Origin: Bacteroidota bacterium
Lineage (GTDB): Bacteria; Bacteroidota; Bacteroidia; UKL13-3
Length of the DNA: 64,000 bases
NCBI GenBank assembly: GCA_027491355.1
Contig: JAIXWI010000029.1
Coordinates: forward strand, 62,001 to 126,000
Reading direction: 5' to 3'
Made by a program: the position numbers and the translations under genes. The notes below the pieces were generated by a model. The model was not told the origin of the DNA, did no database searches, and was given only the letters and a program-made list of their open reading frames with translations. Below are positions 53,295-63,981 of this stretch, one piece after another; position 1 is the first letter of the stretch, and the number at the start of each line of letters is the position of its first letter.

Positions 53295-56153
53295 ATGAAA
53301 AGAGGATTATTCATTTCATTGATTTTACTGATAACAAGCTCAACGTTTGGACAAAACTTGGCTAGCATTACCGGAAAAATCATCGATAAAAAAGACCAAT
53401 CAGAATTGATTGGAGTAACCGTACTGATACAAGGTACCGGCTTTGGTACTGCAACAAATGTCAATGGTCAATTTACCATTAAGGGCATTAAACCTGGAGA
53501 ATACAACCTTGAAGTATCTTACATTGGCTACAAAAAGGTTATTCAAACAGGTATTCGTTTAAAGGCAAATGAAACCAAGGATTTAGGTACCATTCAATTG
53601 GCAGAAGCTACAGCAAACATTGACGAAGTAGTGGTAATAGGTAAAAAGCCATTGATTGACATAGAAAAAGGTCAATCAGTCAATGCCATTTCTCAAGAAA
53701 ATATTGAATTAGCCCCTGCTCGTCAATTACAAAAAATCATCAATACCCAACCTGGAGTTATTCAATCTCCTGCTGGCGTTAGCATCAGAGGAAGCAGAAC
53801 CTACGAAACAGGTACATACATTGATGGGGTTTCAGTTACCGACCCAATGGCCGGAACCGGATTTGGTTTAGACATAGGGGCCAACGCAATTGGAGAAATA
53901 GAAATTACAACAGGTGGAATAGGTGCTGAGATTGGGGATGCAACTGCAGGAGTAGTAAGTGCTAAAACTAAAACTGCTGGTAATAAATTGGATGTGAGTG
54001 CAACCTACAAGCGAGACCAATTTGGTTTCAACAACAATTACAAAAGTTGTTTCAATAGTCAATTGGCAGAATTAACAGTGGGGTCTCCTCTTTTAAAGAA
54101 ACTATTCGATAACCGACTCAAAGGCAACATGGCGCTTAGGGGAAGTTTTACAGATGAATTTTACAAAAACCCAGCCAATCAGCTCAATTCTTCTATAATG
54201 GCAGAACAAGGTTTTGGCGCAACCAATTTGTCTCCATACCAAGATAACCGATGGAGTGCTTTGTTCAAATTGAACTATGATTTCAAAAAAGGGAAAATAT
54301 TGACGGCAACTGTCATGAAGAGTGTCACCATTAACCAAGACATTAACATGTTGCGAATTTTTGGAAATGATGTGCCTTACCAACCAGGTTTTCAATACCC
54401 ATTTAGTCAACAAATGGACAATGCCAATACATTTACGCATGATGCCGCAATGCAGATGTTAAATTTCAAACACTCCGTTTCAAAAAGGTTCAGCTACAAT
54501 GCAACAGTATCCAGACTTTGCGTACAATTACGAGCAGATGCAAATGGCTTACCTTGGAGGCCTCAATCTGTTAACCAAGTATTTGATCCAAGTTCAATCA
54601 ATACCTATCCAGTAGAGATTTACCCTACAGGATCCGGTTCTGTAGTATGGGTGAGTAACCCTTCAGGATTTTTCAATAACAATGGCATTGCTACCTTGTG
54701 GCATCACCATTACCTAGAAGAATATGTAGTGAAAGCACAAGGAAATCTTTTTAGCAAGAATTCACTTAATAAATTGAGTTTTGGCTTTGAAATGAAATTC
54801 CAAGACATGCTTTGGATAGATGTTCAAAGACCATGGATAGGGGCACCACTTCAATTACCAGATGGTAGTTTTACCCAATCAGATAGATTAGGATCACAAA
54901 GTGATTTATGGACAGTTAAACCTAGAAGAGGTGGTTTTTTCTTAACCGATCAAATCAAATATAAAGGATTAGTAGCAAGTATTGGCGGCCGCTTTGAGTA
55001 TTGGGCACCAGGAAAATACATTGACGAAGCAGTAATGAATCCGAAGTCTCCTATTCTTGAATCCATGCGTCAAGATTACCTGAACTCGAGCACCAAGATT
55101 GGAGACATGAGATACAAATTCAGATTTTTACCTAAAATCAATGCAACATTTCCAATTGCTGAAAACCAAATGCTGTATTTTAACTATGGACATACTACTA
55201 TTTTGCCTCATCCCAGCTTTATTTACCCTGGTTTAGATCCAAATTATCAAGATAGATCCACATTGGCCAGAGTGGGCAACCCCAATTTAAATCCTGAAGT
55301 TGATATCAGCTATGAACTTGGACTAAAAAGTCAATTGACAAGTAATGATGCATTAACTGTTGCTGCATTTTGGAAGGATAAATATGATTTTGTAAGCGCT
55401 GCGTCTGTGGTCATTCCAGATATCACTGGGCGAGATGTAACAAGAACCATCCGCATCAATTCTGATTATGCACGTTCAAGAGGCATAGAGTTGAATTATA
55501 TCAAACGAATTGGCTCACTCTATCAAGGACAGGCCTCCTTTACATACATGATGACCAGTGGACAAAGTGCCTCTGCCAATGACAAGCTCAAAGATTTATT
55601 AGCAAGCGGTAACTCAGAAGATACACGTGAATATTATTTACCTTGGGATGTTCCATATGATTTTAAAACAAATCATATCTTTAAATTTGAAAATAAAAAT
55701 GGTTACCTAGGAAAAAGTTGGTTGAACCATTTTAGCATTTACATAGAATCTGTGTTCCGTTCGGGAGTGAGGTATACGCCATACGTCTTTGACAGAGAAG
55801 ACCCCAATACTGGAAGGCCAATTTATGTGATTGACCCTGATCCAAATGCCAGATGGAGTAAAAGAGGAACCGACTGGTTTTGGGTTGATTTAACAATCTC
55901 TAAATGGTGGAAAACTAAATCGTATTACTTTGCCATGAACGTTCAAATTACCAATTTGTTTGACAATAAAAATGCAGCAATCATTAATCCAGTAACTGGC
56001 AAAGCCTACCAAACAGGAGACAATGTTCCAGATTCTTGGATGGACCCTCGTTACAACGATCCTAGATTGGGTTCCAACGGGCCTCCTCCCTCCAATCCGG
56101 CGCGTTACTTAGAACAAAAACACATTATGCTTGGTTTGAACTTAAAGTTTTAA
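53295..56153 (+). CDS. TonB-dependent receptor with carboxypeptidase-regulatory-like domain
   Basis: A 952-residue outer-membrane receptor. After a signal peptide ([16 protein letters not shown]) comes a CarboxypepD_reg-like domain ([59 protein letters not shown]). A plug follows ([50 protein letters not shown]) and then a long 22-strand-type barrel ending in [11 protein letters not shown] with terminal Phe. There is no SusD partner, so it is not a standard polysaccharide-utilisation pair; the substrate is unknown. It is divergent from odhB. Confidence 0.92.
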   Translation: MKRGLFISLILLITSSTFGQNLASITGKIIDKKDQSELIGVTVLIQGTGFGTATNVNGQFTIKGIKPGEYNLEVSYIGYKKVIQTGIRLKANETKDLGTIQLAEATANIDEVVVIGKKPLIDIEKGQSVNAISQENIELAPARQLQKIINTQPGVIQSPAGVSIRGSRTYETGTYIDGVSVTDPMAGTGFGLDIGANAIGEIEITTGGIGAEIGDATAGVVSAKTKTAGNKLDVSATYKRDQFGFNNNYKSCFNSQLAELTVGSPLLKKLFDNRLKGNMALRGSFTDEFYKNPANQLNSSIMAEQGFGATNLSPYQDNRWSALFKLNYDFKKGKILTATVMKSVTINQDINMLRIFGNDVPYQPGFQYPFSQQMDNANTFTHDAAMQMLNFKHSVSKRFSYNATVSRLCVQLRADANGLPWRPQSVNQVFDPSSINTYPVEIYPTGSGSVVWVSNPSGFFNNNGIATLWHHHYLEEYVVKAQGNLFSKNSLNKLSFGFEMKFQDMLWIDVQRPWIGAPLQLPDGSFTQSDRLGSQSDLWTVKPRRGGFFLTDQIKYKGLVASIGGRFEYWAPGKYIDEAVMNPKSPILESMRQDYLNSSTKIGDMRYKFRFLPKINATFPIAENQMLYFNYGHTTILPHPSFIYPGLDPNYQDRSTLARVGNPNLNPEVDISYELGLKSQLTSNDALTVAAFWKDKYDFVSAASVVIPDITGRDVTRTIRINSDYARSRGIELNYIKRIGSLYQGQASFTYMMTSGQSASANDKLKDLLASGNSEDTREYYLPWDVPYDFKTNHIFKFENKNGYLGKSWLNHFSIYIESVFRSGVRYTPYVFDREDPNTGRPIYVIDPDPNARWSKRGTDWFWVDLTISKWWKTKSYYFAMNVQITNLFDNKNAAIINPVTGKAYQTGDNVPDSWMDPRYNDPRLGSNGPPPSNPARYLEQKHIMLGLNLKF

Positions 56154-56182
56154 TCAAAACATCTCAATACTATTTGTTATTT

Positions 56183-57412
56183 ATGAAAAAACAAGCTTCT
56201 TATTTTATAGAACTTGAGCACCATTATGGAGCTCACAACTATCATCCAATTCCTGTTGTCATTGAAAAAGGTGCCGGCATTCATGTTTGGGATACGGAAG
56301 GTAACTGCTATTTTGATTTCTTGTCTGCCTATTCAGCAGTAAATCAGGGACATTGTCATCCAAAAATTGTAGAAGCCTTGGTAACACAAGCCCAAAAAAT
56401 TACACTAACCAGTAGGGCCTTTCACAACAATTTGCTAGGGGAATACGAAAAATACATCTGCAACTATTTTGGTTATGATAAAGTATTGCCCATGAATACG
56501 GGTGTAGAAGGAGGAGAAACTGCAATTAAACTAGCAAGAAGATGGGGATATCAAATCAAGGGTATTGCTGAAAACAAAGCAGAAATACTTTTTGTTGAAG
56601 GTAATTTTTGGGGTCGTACAATGGCTGCAATTAGTTCATCTAATGACCCAAGTTCATACGCAGGTTTTGGCCCATACATGCCTGGTTTTAAATTGATCCC
56701 TTACAATGATTTGGAAGCACTAGAGCAAGCATTTGCGAGCAATCCAAACATTGCAGCATTTATGTTTGAACCTATTCAGGGAGAAGCAGGCGTTGTTGTT
56801 CCTGACAATGGTTACTTGCAAAAAGTAAGAGCCTTGTGTAGCCAATACAATGTATTGATGATTGCTGACGAAGTACAAACTGGATTGTGCAGAACAGGAA
56901 AATTATTGGCTTGCGATCATGAAGATGTGAAACCAGATATACTCATTTTAGGGAAAGCTTTATCTGGAGGTTTGTTACCTGTTTCAGCAGTACTTGCCAG
57001 TGATGAAATTATGTTAACCATACAACCCGGAGAACACGGCTCTACTTATGGGGGAAATCCGTTGGCTTGTGCTGTTGCCATTGCTGCACTTGAAGTTTTA
57101 AAAGAAGAGAATCTTGCTGAAAATGCAGCTAAAATGGGAGTTATATTTAGGTATCGGATGGAGCAACTGATGCAAAAAACGAATTTAATTACTACAGTTA
57201 GAGGAAGTGGCTTGTTAAACGCCATCGTTATCAAACCTTTTGGAAACAATCAAACTGCTTGGGATGTTTGTTTGAAATTGAAAGAACATGGACTTTTGGC
57301 AAAACAAACGCATGGTGACATCATTCGTTTTGCACCACCCTTAGTAATCAATGAAGCACAAATGCATGAAGCTTGCAACATCATTGAACAAACAATTTTA
57401 AACCTAAACTAG
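56183..57412 (+). CDS. rocD: Ornithine--oxo-acid transaminase
   Basis: A 409-residue PLP-dependent class III aminotransferase that converts ornithine to glutamate 5-semialdehyde. The start is the ATG at 56183; a TTG three codons before is less likely. Family-specific motifs are [82 protein letters not shown], and the PLP-lysine Lys258 in [10 protein letters not shown]. It is followed 4 bases later by fhs. Confidence 0.94.
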   Translation: MKKQASYFIELEHHYGAHNYHPIPVVIEKGAGIHVWDTEGNCYFDFLSAYSAVNQGHCHPKIVEALVTQAQKITLTSRAFHNNLLGEYEKYICNYFGYDKVLPMNTGVEGGETAIKLARRWGYQIKGIAENKAEILFVEGNFWGRTMAAISSSNDPSSYAGFGPYMPGFKLIPYNDLEALEQAFASNPNIAAFMFEPIQGEAGVVVPDNGYLQKVRALCSQYNVLMIADEVQTGLCRTGKLLACDHEDVKPDILILGKALSGGLLPVSAVLASDEIMLTIQPGEHGSTYGGNPLACAVAIAALEVLKEENLAENAAKMGVIFRYRMEQLMQKTNLITTVRGSGLLNAIVIKPFGNNQTAWDVCLKLKEHGLLAKQTHGDIIRFAPPLVINEAQMHEACNIIEQTILNLN

Positions 57413-57416
57413 GCAC

Positions 57417-59081
57417 ATGAAATCAGACATTGAAATTGCACACGAAAGCAAATTGAGACCCATTCAACAAATTGCCGATTCAATTGGCATTAGTGCTGAA
57501 AATGTTGAACAATATGGCAAATACAAAGCCAAGGTTTTGGTAGATTTTAATCCTTTTAAAATTGCACAAAGCAAACTAATTTTAGTAACAGCCACTACAC
57601 CGAATAAAAGTGGTTCTGGTAAAACAACTACATCTATTTCTTTGGCTCAAGGGTTACACAAATTGGGTAAAAATGCCATACTTGCATTGAGAGAACCCTC
57701 ATTAGGTCCTTGCTTTGGCATGAAAGGTGGCGCCGCTGGAGGTGGTTATTCGCAAGTACTACCAATGGAAGATATTAACCTGCATTTTACAGGAGATTTT
57801 CATGCCATTACAAGTGCAAACAACACTTTGGCGGCCTTAATTGACAACTACAATTATTTTAACAAAGGTACGCCAAAAGCATTGAAACAAATTTTGTGGA
57901 GACGTGTATTAGATGTAAATGACCGCTCTTTGAGATACATACTCTCAGGACTAAGTGGGAGTACCAACGGAATTCCTACAGAAACAGGATTTGACATTAC
58001 GCCTGCAAGTGAAATCATGGCAATCTTTTGTTTAGCCAAAGACCTCAACGATTTAAGAAACAGAATTGACCGCATTTTAGTAGGTTATACTTATGAAAAT
58101 GCACCTTTTTATGTGAAAGATTTAGGAGTTGGTGGTGCATTAATAGCATTACTCAAAGATGCATTTCAGCCTAACTTGGTACAAACTATTGAAGGTGGTG
58201 CCGCGTTTATACATGGTGGACCATTTGCAAATATTGCTCATGGTTGTAATTCAATAATGGCAACAAAAGCTGCATTAAATTACGGTGAATATGCCATTAC
58301 TGAAGCTGGTTTTGGCAGCGACTTGGGGGCTGAAAAATTCCTCAATATCAAATGCCGTGAAATGGGCTTAAAGCCTGCAGCAAGTGTATTGGTTACCACT
58401 ACTCAATCTTTAAAACTACATGGTGGTGTTGATGAAAAACTCATCAAACAACCAGATTTAAATGGACTACAAAGTGGTTTAAAAAACTTGGAACGTCACA
58501 TAGAAAACTTACAAAGTTTTGGTCAAACTGTTATTGTTTCATTGAATAAATTTGGTTTTGACACTGCTCAAGAAATAGCATACATTGAAGAGTGGTGCAT
58601 AGCCAAAGGTACGCATTTTGCCATCAACGAAGGTTTTGCAAATGGCGGTAATGGTGCCATTCAACTGGCTCAGAAAGTGGTTGAAATTTGTGAAAACAAT
58701 TCCTCTAAAGCCATCAACCACACCTATGAATTAGATGACGCAATTGAAGTAAAGTTGCATAAAATTGTCACCAAAATTTATAAAGGTAAAGGCATTACAC
58801 TCAGTAAACAAGCCAAAGCATCATTGAAAAAAATACAAGAGTTGGGCGCAGAAAAACTTCCAGTATGTATTGCTAAAACACAATTCTCTTTTACAGACAA
58901 CGCAGCCTTGGTTGGTGCAGCTGAAAATTTCACTATCCACTTTGAAAACTTAGTACTTAACAATGGTGCGGGCTTCATTGTTGCAGTTGCAGGTGAAATT
59001 ATGCGCATGCCGGGTTTACCTAAAATACCTTCAGCTATGCAAATAGATGTAGTAAATGGTGAAATTATTGGTTTGAGTTAA
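57417..59081 (+). CDS. fhs: Formate--tetrahydrofolate ligase
   Basis: A 554-residue enzyme that makes 10-formyl-THF from formate, ATP and THF. The P-loop is TPNKSGSGKTTTSISLAQGL (about residue 60). EPSLGPCFGMKGGAAGGGYSQVLPMEDINLHFTGDFHAITSANN is the most conserved stretch of the family, and EAGFGSDLGAEKFLNIKCR follows. Full length is typical. It sits between rocD and an aldehyde dehydrogenase gene with 4- and 10-base gaps, indicating an operon. Confidence 0.96.
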   Translation: MKSDIEIAHESKLRPIQQIADSIGISAENVEQYGKYKAKVLVDFNPFKIAQSKLILVTATTPNKSGSGKTTTSISLAQGLHKLGKNAILALREPSLGPCFGMKGGAAGGGYSQVLPMEDINLHFTGDFHAITSANNTLAALIDNYNYFNKGTPKALKQILWRRVLDVNDRSLRYILSGLSGSTNGIPTETGFDITPASEIMAIFCLAKDLNDLRNRIDRILVGYTYENAPFYVKDLGVGGALIALLKDAFQPNLVQTIEGGAAFIHGGPFANIAHGCNSIMATKAALNYGEYAITEAGFGSDLGAEKFLNIKCREMGLKPAASVLVTTTQSLKLHGGVDEKLIKQPDLNGLQSGLKNLERHIENLQSFGQTVIVSLNKFGFDTAQEIAYIEEWCIAKGTHFAINEGFANGGNGAIQLAQKVVEICENNSSKAINHTYELDDAIEVKLHKIVTKIYKGKGITLSKQAKASLKKIQELGAEKLPVCIAKTQFSFTDNAALVGAAENFTIHFENLVLNNGAGFIVAVAGEIMRMPGLPKIPSAMQIDVVNGEIIGLS

Positions 59082-59091
59082 GCAGCTAACA

Positions 59092-60465
59092 ATGCAAATT
59101 TACCAAAGTATCAATCCTTATACTGAAGCACTGATTGCAGAGTTTCAATTGTGCAATGACGATGAAATAAAAACCGCATTAGTCCAAGCCAAAAAAGCAC
59201 AAAAAGCATGGGCTAGTGTTTCATTAGAATCAAGGGCCATATTTTTGTTTCAATTAGCTGATTTATTAAAAAAAGAGGCCAACAGATTGGCAGAAATTGC
59301 CAGTAAAGAAATGGGTAAAACTCTTGAACATGCAAAAGCGGAAATTCTAAAGTCGGCTACTGTATGTAATTATTATGCAATAAATGCTTCAAGTATTTTA
59401 AAAGCAGAAACTGAACTCATAGAGCCACAATTAAGTATCGAGAAAATTTATGAACCTATGGGAACTGTGCTTGGAATTTATCCATGGAACTTCCCTTTTT
59501 GGCAAATCATAAGAAGCGCTATACCAGCTGTAATGGGAGGCAACGCGGTACTAATTAAACCCGCACCCAATGTTCCTATGAGCAGTCTTGCTTTGCAATT
59601 ACTTTTTGATAAAGCTGGATTTCCTCCTGGTGTATTGCAAACATTATTTGTATCTAATGCACAAATAGCCGAGCTAATTACCAATCCAAATATTTCGGCA
59701 ATTACCTTAACAGGAAGCAATAAAGCAGGTGCAGCAGTTGCAACATTAGCAGGTAAAGCCATCAAACCATTAGTGTTAGAATTGGGAGGAAGTGATCCTT
59801 TTATCATCTGTGAAGATGCCGATTTAGAGGCAATCATAGCGCATGCTGTTTTTTCGAGGTTTCAGAACAACGGTCAAAGTTGTGTAGCGGCAAAACGCTT
59901 CATTGTACATGAATCTTTGGTGGCCCAATTTGAACAGTTACTGATACAAAAATTACAACAAATGAACTATGGCGACCCATTGTTGACAAGCACTGATATT
60001 GGTCCTTTGGCCAGAAAAGATTTAAAAGAGCTTTTAGCACAACAAGTAAACCAAAGTTTGCTAATGGGAGCAGAAGTTGTGTACCAACACAACAATATGC
60101 CTGACAAAGGTTTTTTTTATCCAGCAACCGTATTAAAAGCAATTCATAAAAACTCACCGGCTTATACTGAAGAATTGTTTGGACCCGTTTTAAGCATCTT
60201 TCCCTTTCAAACTATTGAACAAGCCATTGATTTGGCAAATGACACTGTTTATGGACTGGGATGTAGTATTTGGACCAAAAACATTGAACTAGGTAAAAGT
60301 ATTTCAAACCAAATAGCATGCGGAATGGTTTACATCAACCAACTTGTTAAAAGTGATGTGAGATTTCCTTTCGGGGGTTGTAAACAATCAGGATTTGGGA
60401 AGGAATTAGGACCAGAAGGATTGAAAGCTTTTTGTGTTCTAAAAACTCGTTGGATCAATGCTTAA
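59092..60465 (+). CDS. NAD-dependent aldehyde dehydrogenase (succinate-semialdehyde type)
   Basis: A 457-residue ALDH. Motifs: MGTVLGIYPWNFPFWQIIRSAIPAVMGGNAVLIKPAPNVP (cofactor Asn and Lys), ITLTGSNKAGAAV, general-base Glu230 in LVLELGGSDPF, and nucleophile Cys264 in NNGQSCVAAKRF. The C-terminal KSDVRFPFGGCKQSGFGKELGPEGLKAFC is typical of the GabD-like subgroup. With rocD upstream, glutamate-semialdehyde or a C4 semialdehyde would be a fitting substrate, but this is inference. Its stop overlaps the stop of the convergent small membrane-protein gene. Confidence 0.9.
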   Translation: MQIYQSINPYTEALIAEFQLCNDDEIKTALVQAKKAQKAWASVSLESRAIFLFQLADLLKKEANRLAEIASKEMGKTLEHAKAEILKSATVCNYYAINASSILKAETELIEPQLSIEKIYEPMGTVLGIYPWNFPFWQIIRSAIPAVMGGNAVLIKPAPNVPMSSLALQLLFDKAGFPPGVLQTLFVSNAQIAELITNPNISAITLTGSNKAGAAVATLAGKAIKPLVLELGGSDPFIICEDADLEAIIAHAVFSRFQNNGQSCVAAKRFIVHESLVAQFEQLLIQKLQQMNYGDPLLTSTDIGPLARKDLKELLAQQVNQSLLMGAEVVYQHNNMPDKGFFYPATVLKAIHKNSPAYTEELFGPVLSIFPFQTIEQAIDLANDTVYGLGCSIWTKNIELGKSISNQIACGMVYINQLVKSDVRFPFGGCKQSGFGKELGPEGLKAFCVLKTRWINA

Positions 60466-60629
60466 ATTTTACCTTTTTTTCTGAGCCAATACAAGAAAAA
60501 AACAATGGCTAGAACAAAAAACAAGTAAGCTTTACCCTGAACAAAATTTTCAAAAAAAGAAATCCAAAATCCTACTATTAGTGAGGAGATTGAAAGAATG
60601 AGCCAATTTCTGATGATCCAGTTGTCCAT
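60462..60629 (-). CDS. Small membrane protein (55 aa) following lptC
   Basis: A 55-codon frame on the minus strand, ATG at 60629, 4 bases after the lptC stop. It starts MDNWIIRNWL, has two hydrophobic helices (ILSISSLIVGFWISFF and KAYLFFVLAIVFFLYWL) and ends in RKKGKI, a positive-inside C-terminus. Tight spacing after lptC and the two-helix layout support it as a real gene. No family is recognised; by position it could assist LPS transport or be an unrelated passenger. Confidence 0.65.
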   Translation of the reverse strand: MDNWIIRNWLILSISSLIVGFWISFFENFVQGKAYLFFVLAIVFFLYWLRKKGKI

Positions 60630-60633
60630 GAAC

Positions 60634-61176
60634 TTATTTGTTTAAGTATACGATTCCTTTGATATTGAATATTTTGGGCTGTTTGAAATCTGTTTTGGTT
60701 TCTAGGCCAGTTCCATAAATAATTTTGTCTTTACTATGAATGCTGACATACTTGTCTGTTGAAATCAAGTCTCGGGTTTCGTCCCAAATTAATTCTTCAG
60801 TTTGTATGGTATCTCCTTGATCATTTACTACTACTACATTGTTTTTAACTAACATGCTTAAGTTGCGCTCATCTCTTCTTGCGTATTTAGCTTTGATGAA
60901 ACTTGAAACTTTCCCATTTTCCTTATAGAAATAGGCTGTAATACCCTTGTTCATTTCAGAATAATTCAACTCTTCGCTGCTATATCTTTCCAGCAATGGA
61001 GCAAAAACCCTTGCCTTTAAATAGCCGCTATCTGTGTAATTAATTCCAATATTGATTCCTCTCTCAGTAGGAATCAAACCTGAATTAGATGAAACTTTAA
61101 CCTTGTCTATATCTTTGTTTGTACAAGCAACAAAAAACAGCACAAACAATAACCAAAATAAAAAGTGCTTAATCAT
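60634..61176 (-). CDS. lptC: LPS export ABC transporter periplasmic protein LptC
   Basis: 180 residues from the ATG at 61176 (MIKHFLFWLLFVLFFVAC), which gives a lipoprotein-like signal; a longer frame would run 50 bases into the upstream gene. The mature part has the LptC/OstA-like beta-jellyroll pattern GYLKARVFAPLLERYSSEELNYSEMNKGITAYFYKENGKVSSFIKAKYARRDERNLSMLVKNNVVVVN. LptC bridges the LptBFG transporter to LptA. The ATG overlaps the stop of the barrel gene by 8 bases, so it is translationally coupled. Lipidation, rather than an N-terminal membrane helix, is usual in Bacteroidota. Confidence 0.88.
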   Translation of the reverse strand: MIKHFLFWLLFVLFFVACTNKDIDKVKVSSNSGLIPTERGINIGINYTDSGYLKARVFAPLLERYSSEELNYSEMNKGITAYFYKENGKVSSFIKAKYARRDERNLSMLVKNNVVVVNDQGDTIQTEELIWDETRDLISTDKYVSIHSKDKIIYGTGLETKTDFKQPKIFNIKGIVYLNK

Positions 61177-62476
61177 ACCTGTACCTATTGAACCAACGGT
61201 CTGCAAAATTGATTCCAAGTACCAGTTTAAAATAATTTTCTTGAATTTGATTGGTACTCAAATTACCTCTTCTCATAAACTCAACAGCAATGTTTAAAGT
61301 AGATTTAGAACGGCCCATTGGAAATCCTAATCCACAACTGATGGCCATCTCTTTTAACGGTTGATTGTTAATATTAATTGGTGTTTGATCAAACCTAAAA
61401 CCCGTCCTGTAAGTGGTTCTTTTAAAAATATTTTTGTATTGATAAGCATCAGGGCAATAAGAAACACCAGCACTGAAACCAAATGCTTTTTGTAATAAAT
61501 CTTGACTTCCAAATAATTTGTATTGGGTCCAATCAGCAAATCTAAAATCTGATGCTATTAGCCACTTTTCTGCTTTTCCAAAACTAAAACCAATTTGAAA
61601 CAATGAAGGCATGTTTAAAGTTCCTGTCTGTTGTGTTTGGTTACTAATGGTATCTTTGGTTCCGATTCCTAAACCAACAGGCAAAGTTCTTATTAGAATT
61701 TGCTGATCAGCTTTTAATGCTGCTTGAGGTCTGAAATTTGCACCCACTACAAATTCTAAGCTATCTGAATAATTTAACTTAACAGGGTATTTAAAATAGC
61801 GATGGTATTGAGCCGCTATACTAATTACTGAACCAGATGCATAGCTATCCTTGTCTTGATTCATTCCAAACATATTGTATTGACTAGGAATGATTAATTG
61901 ATTGGTATGTTTGAGTTGTCCAAAAATAAATTGATAATCAATGCCCACAGAAACATGTTTAAAGAGTCGCATTCCTATTCCGAAATGCACTTGGCTCAAA
62001 CCTCCTTTACCAGAAAAAATTTTAGAAACAGGAACCATGAACGTATCATTTTTGACACTGTCTATTGAGTTTATTTGGTAACCAATTGATGAAAAAGGCG
62101 CCAATCCAAATGACAACCCTATTTCTTTTTTAGTCGACAAAGGCATTCCAAAATTGATATAGGAAAGCCATGCATTGCTATTGGTTACTTTTTGATTAGC
62201 TGTTGCTATTTCAGCATTGCTTAAGGCAGCACCTGCTTCAATATTGGTTTGTTTTAAAGCTCCAAAAGATGCGCTATTGGAAACATTGATCAGAGATTGC
62301 ATGCGTATACCCTGGCCTATTTGTCCCATAGACAAAAAATTGGCATTGCCAGTATATACAATTTCACCTATCCCCAACATAGAATAAGGAGAAGCTGTAA
62401 TGTTTTGAGCATACACAAACCTACATGTCATAGTCAAAATAGCCGCAAAAAATAAACAGAATCTGTTTTTAAACAT
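61169..62476 (-). CDS. Predicted outer-membrane beta-barrel protein
   Basis: A 435-residue exported protein (signal LFFAAILTMTCRFVYAQ) with alternating beta strands. It has TASPYSMLGIGEIVYTGNANFLSMGQIGQGIRMQSLINVSNSASFGALKQTNIEAGAAL near the start, and FRFADWTQYKLFGSQDLLQKAFGFSAGVSYCPD and FKLVLGINFADRWFNRYRYD at the end. This resembles the FadL/OMPP1-like and PorV-like barrel families without allowing a firm choice. It lies between coaX and lptC with overlaps on both sides, an arrangement I recall as common in Bacteroidota. A transport role is inferred. Confidence 0.7.
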   Translation of the reverse strand: MFKNRFCLFFAAILTMTCRFVYAQNITASPYSMLGIGEIVYTGNANFLSMGQIGQGIRMQSLINVSNSASFGALKQTNIEAGAALSNAEIATANQKVTNSNAWLSYINFGMPLSTKKEIGLSFGLAPFSSIGYQINSIDSVKNDTFMVPVSKIFSGKGGLSQVHFGIGMRLFKHVSVGIDYQFIFGQLKHTNQLIIPSQYNMFGMNQDKDSYASGSVISIAAQYHRYFKYPVKLNYSDSLEFVVGANFRPQAALKADQQILIRTLPVGLGIGTKDTISNQTQQTGTLNMPSLFQIGFSFGKAEKWLIASDFRFADWTQYKLFGSQDLLQKAFGFSAGVSYCPDAYQYKNIFKRTTYRTGFRFDQTPININNQPLKEMAISCGLGFPMGRSKSTLNIAVEFMRRGNLSTNQIQENYFKLVLGINFADRWFNRYRYD

Positions 62477-63182
62477 TCAATTGCAAAATTAAATGAAGCC
62501 CGTACATCATCAGGTTTCTCTCAACAAATAAAGGGCTTTTAAGTTGTTTTGACAAAAGTTCTGCATTTCCACCGCAAAGCAAAACTTGTAAATCAGGGTA
62601 TTGCACTCGAAGTGCCTGAATGTGGTATTCAATTTCTGCAATCATACCAAAGTAAGCGCCACTTTGCATGCAATCTATTGTGTTTGTACCTATTTGTACT
62701 TCAGGAATTTTAGCTGCTAAAAGTGGCAATTTACCAGTAAAATGATGCATGCTATTTAAACGCATTTGTAAACCAGGACTGATTGTACCGCCAATGTATT
62801 CATTTTTTGCATTTACCAAATCCAGCGTCAAACAGGTTCCCGCATCAAACACTAAACATGATTTTCCCTTGTGAAAATATTGTGTTGCAGCCGCCAATGC
62901 AATTCTATCTGTGCCCAAGGTTGTAGGACTTGAATACTTATTAATAAAAGGTAATTTGAGGTCATGGTTTAGCAAAAGCAATCCTTTAATTGAAGTAAAA
63001 TCTTCAACTGATTTAGAAGTTACGTTACTGGCTATAGCATGATTTACATTGTTTACATCCATGAGCATTTGTAGCTCAGTTGCTACTAAATTGTCAAAAG
63101 TCTTACACCATTCCAATTGTGATCCTTTAAAAAGAGCCACTTTGGTGCTCGTATTTCCAATATCAACTGTCAGTTTATTCAT
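62469..63182 (-). CDS. coaX: Type III pantothenate kinase
   Basis: A 237-residue ASKHA-fold kinase carrying out the first step of CoA synthesis. The phosphate motif is MNKLTVDIGNTSTKVALFKG. LGTDRIALAAATQYF and SCLVFDAGTCLTLDLV (second phosphate loop), then GGTISPGLQMRLNSMHHFTGKLP, are diagnostic. It overlaps birA and the barrel gene by 8 bases on each side, so the operon is coupled. Confidence 0.95.
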   Translation of the reverse strand: MNKLTVDIGNTSTKVALFKGSQLEWCKTFDNLVATELQMLMDVNNVNHAIASNVTSKSVEDFTSIKGLLLLNHDLKLPFINKYSSPTTLGTDRIALAAATQYFHKGKSCLVFDAGTCLTLDLVNAKNEYIGGTISPGLQMRLNSMHHFTGKLPLLAAKIPEVQIGTNTIDCMQSGAYFGMIAEIEYHIQALRVQYPDLQVLLCGGNAELLSKQLKSPLFVERNLMMYGLHLILQLNV

Positions 63183-63936
63183 TGCTGCTATTCAAACTAC
63201 AATATACAAGCTCTTTGTTCAAAAAACTCAAAATCTCCCCATCAATCATAACATGTAACTTACCATGGTTACCGATTCCCAATATTTGACCTGTCTGTTT
63301 GATACCTTTAATGATAAATTCGGCAGACTCACCTTTTTGCAGTAAATGACTTTCATACAAACTTTTCAATGGTTCAAATTTTCTCATTTGCAGCATGCTA
63401 TAAAAATGATCTAGACACTGACAAAGGGCTTTTCTGAGCATTGGTAATTCAAATTTTGTACCACTTAGTTGAGCCAATGAAATTGCGAATGCGTTCTCAA
63501 AGTTAAGTTGATTGACATTGAGCCCAATTCCCACTACACTGTTTTTGAGTTTATTACCAGCAATGGAATTTTCAATCAAGATACCCCCTATTTTATGCCC
63601 ACTCACTACCAAATCATTGGGCCACTTAATCCAAACTTTTTTATCAGGAAGAAAGGTGGCTAAAAACTGCCTGCAGGCCAAGGCAATGGCAAAATTCAAA
63701 TACATTTGTTCCTCAATCTTTAAAAAATGAGGGTTATACAGTACGCTTAATAATAAGTTTTGTGAAGGCGCAGACTCCCATTTAGCATTTGCTTGTCCTT
63801 TCCCTTGGCTCTGAAAATGAGTGTAAAGTAAAGTCCCCTCAGGTATTTTATTAAACTGTTCTTCCAATTTCAATGCTTCATTGGTAGAACTTGTTTCTTC
63901 AATAAAAATAACGTGATTACCTGTAATAGAGTTCAT
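63175..63936 (-). CDS. birA: Biotin--[acetyl-CoA-carboxylase] ligase
   Basis: 253 residues, catalytic domain only (no N-terminal helix-turn-helix), so it is an enzyme and not a repressor. Motifs are IFIEETSSTNEAL, THFQSQGKGQANAKWESAPSQNLLLSVLYNP (GxGR/K-type adenylate loop), WIKWPNDLVVSGHKIGGILIEN and VVGIGLNVNQ. A C-terminal SH3-like domain closes it. It is first in the birA-coaX-barrel-lptC operon. Confidence 0.94.
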   Translation of the reverse strand: MNSITGNHVIFIEETSSTNEALKLEEQFNKIPEGTLLYTHFQSQGKGQANAKWESAPSQNLLLSVLYNPHFLKIEEQMYLNFAIALACRQFLATFLPDKKVWIKWPNDLVVSGHKIGGILIENSIAGNKLKNSVVGIGLNVNQLNFENAFAISLAQLSGTKFELPMLRKALCQCLDHFYSMLQMRKFEPLKSLYESHLLQKGESAEFIIKGIKQTGQILGIGNHGKLHVMIDGEILSFLNKELVYCSLNSSNE

Positions 63937-63981
63937 ATTGAGGAAAAAGGTTATTTTGCATAAATTTTAGTTCCTGTAAAA

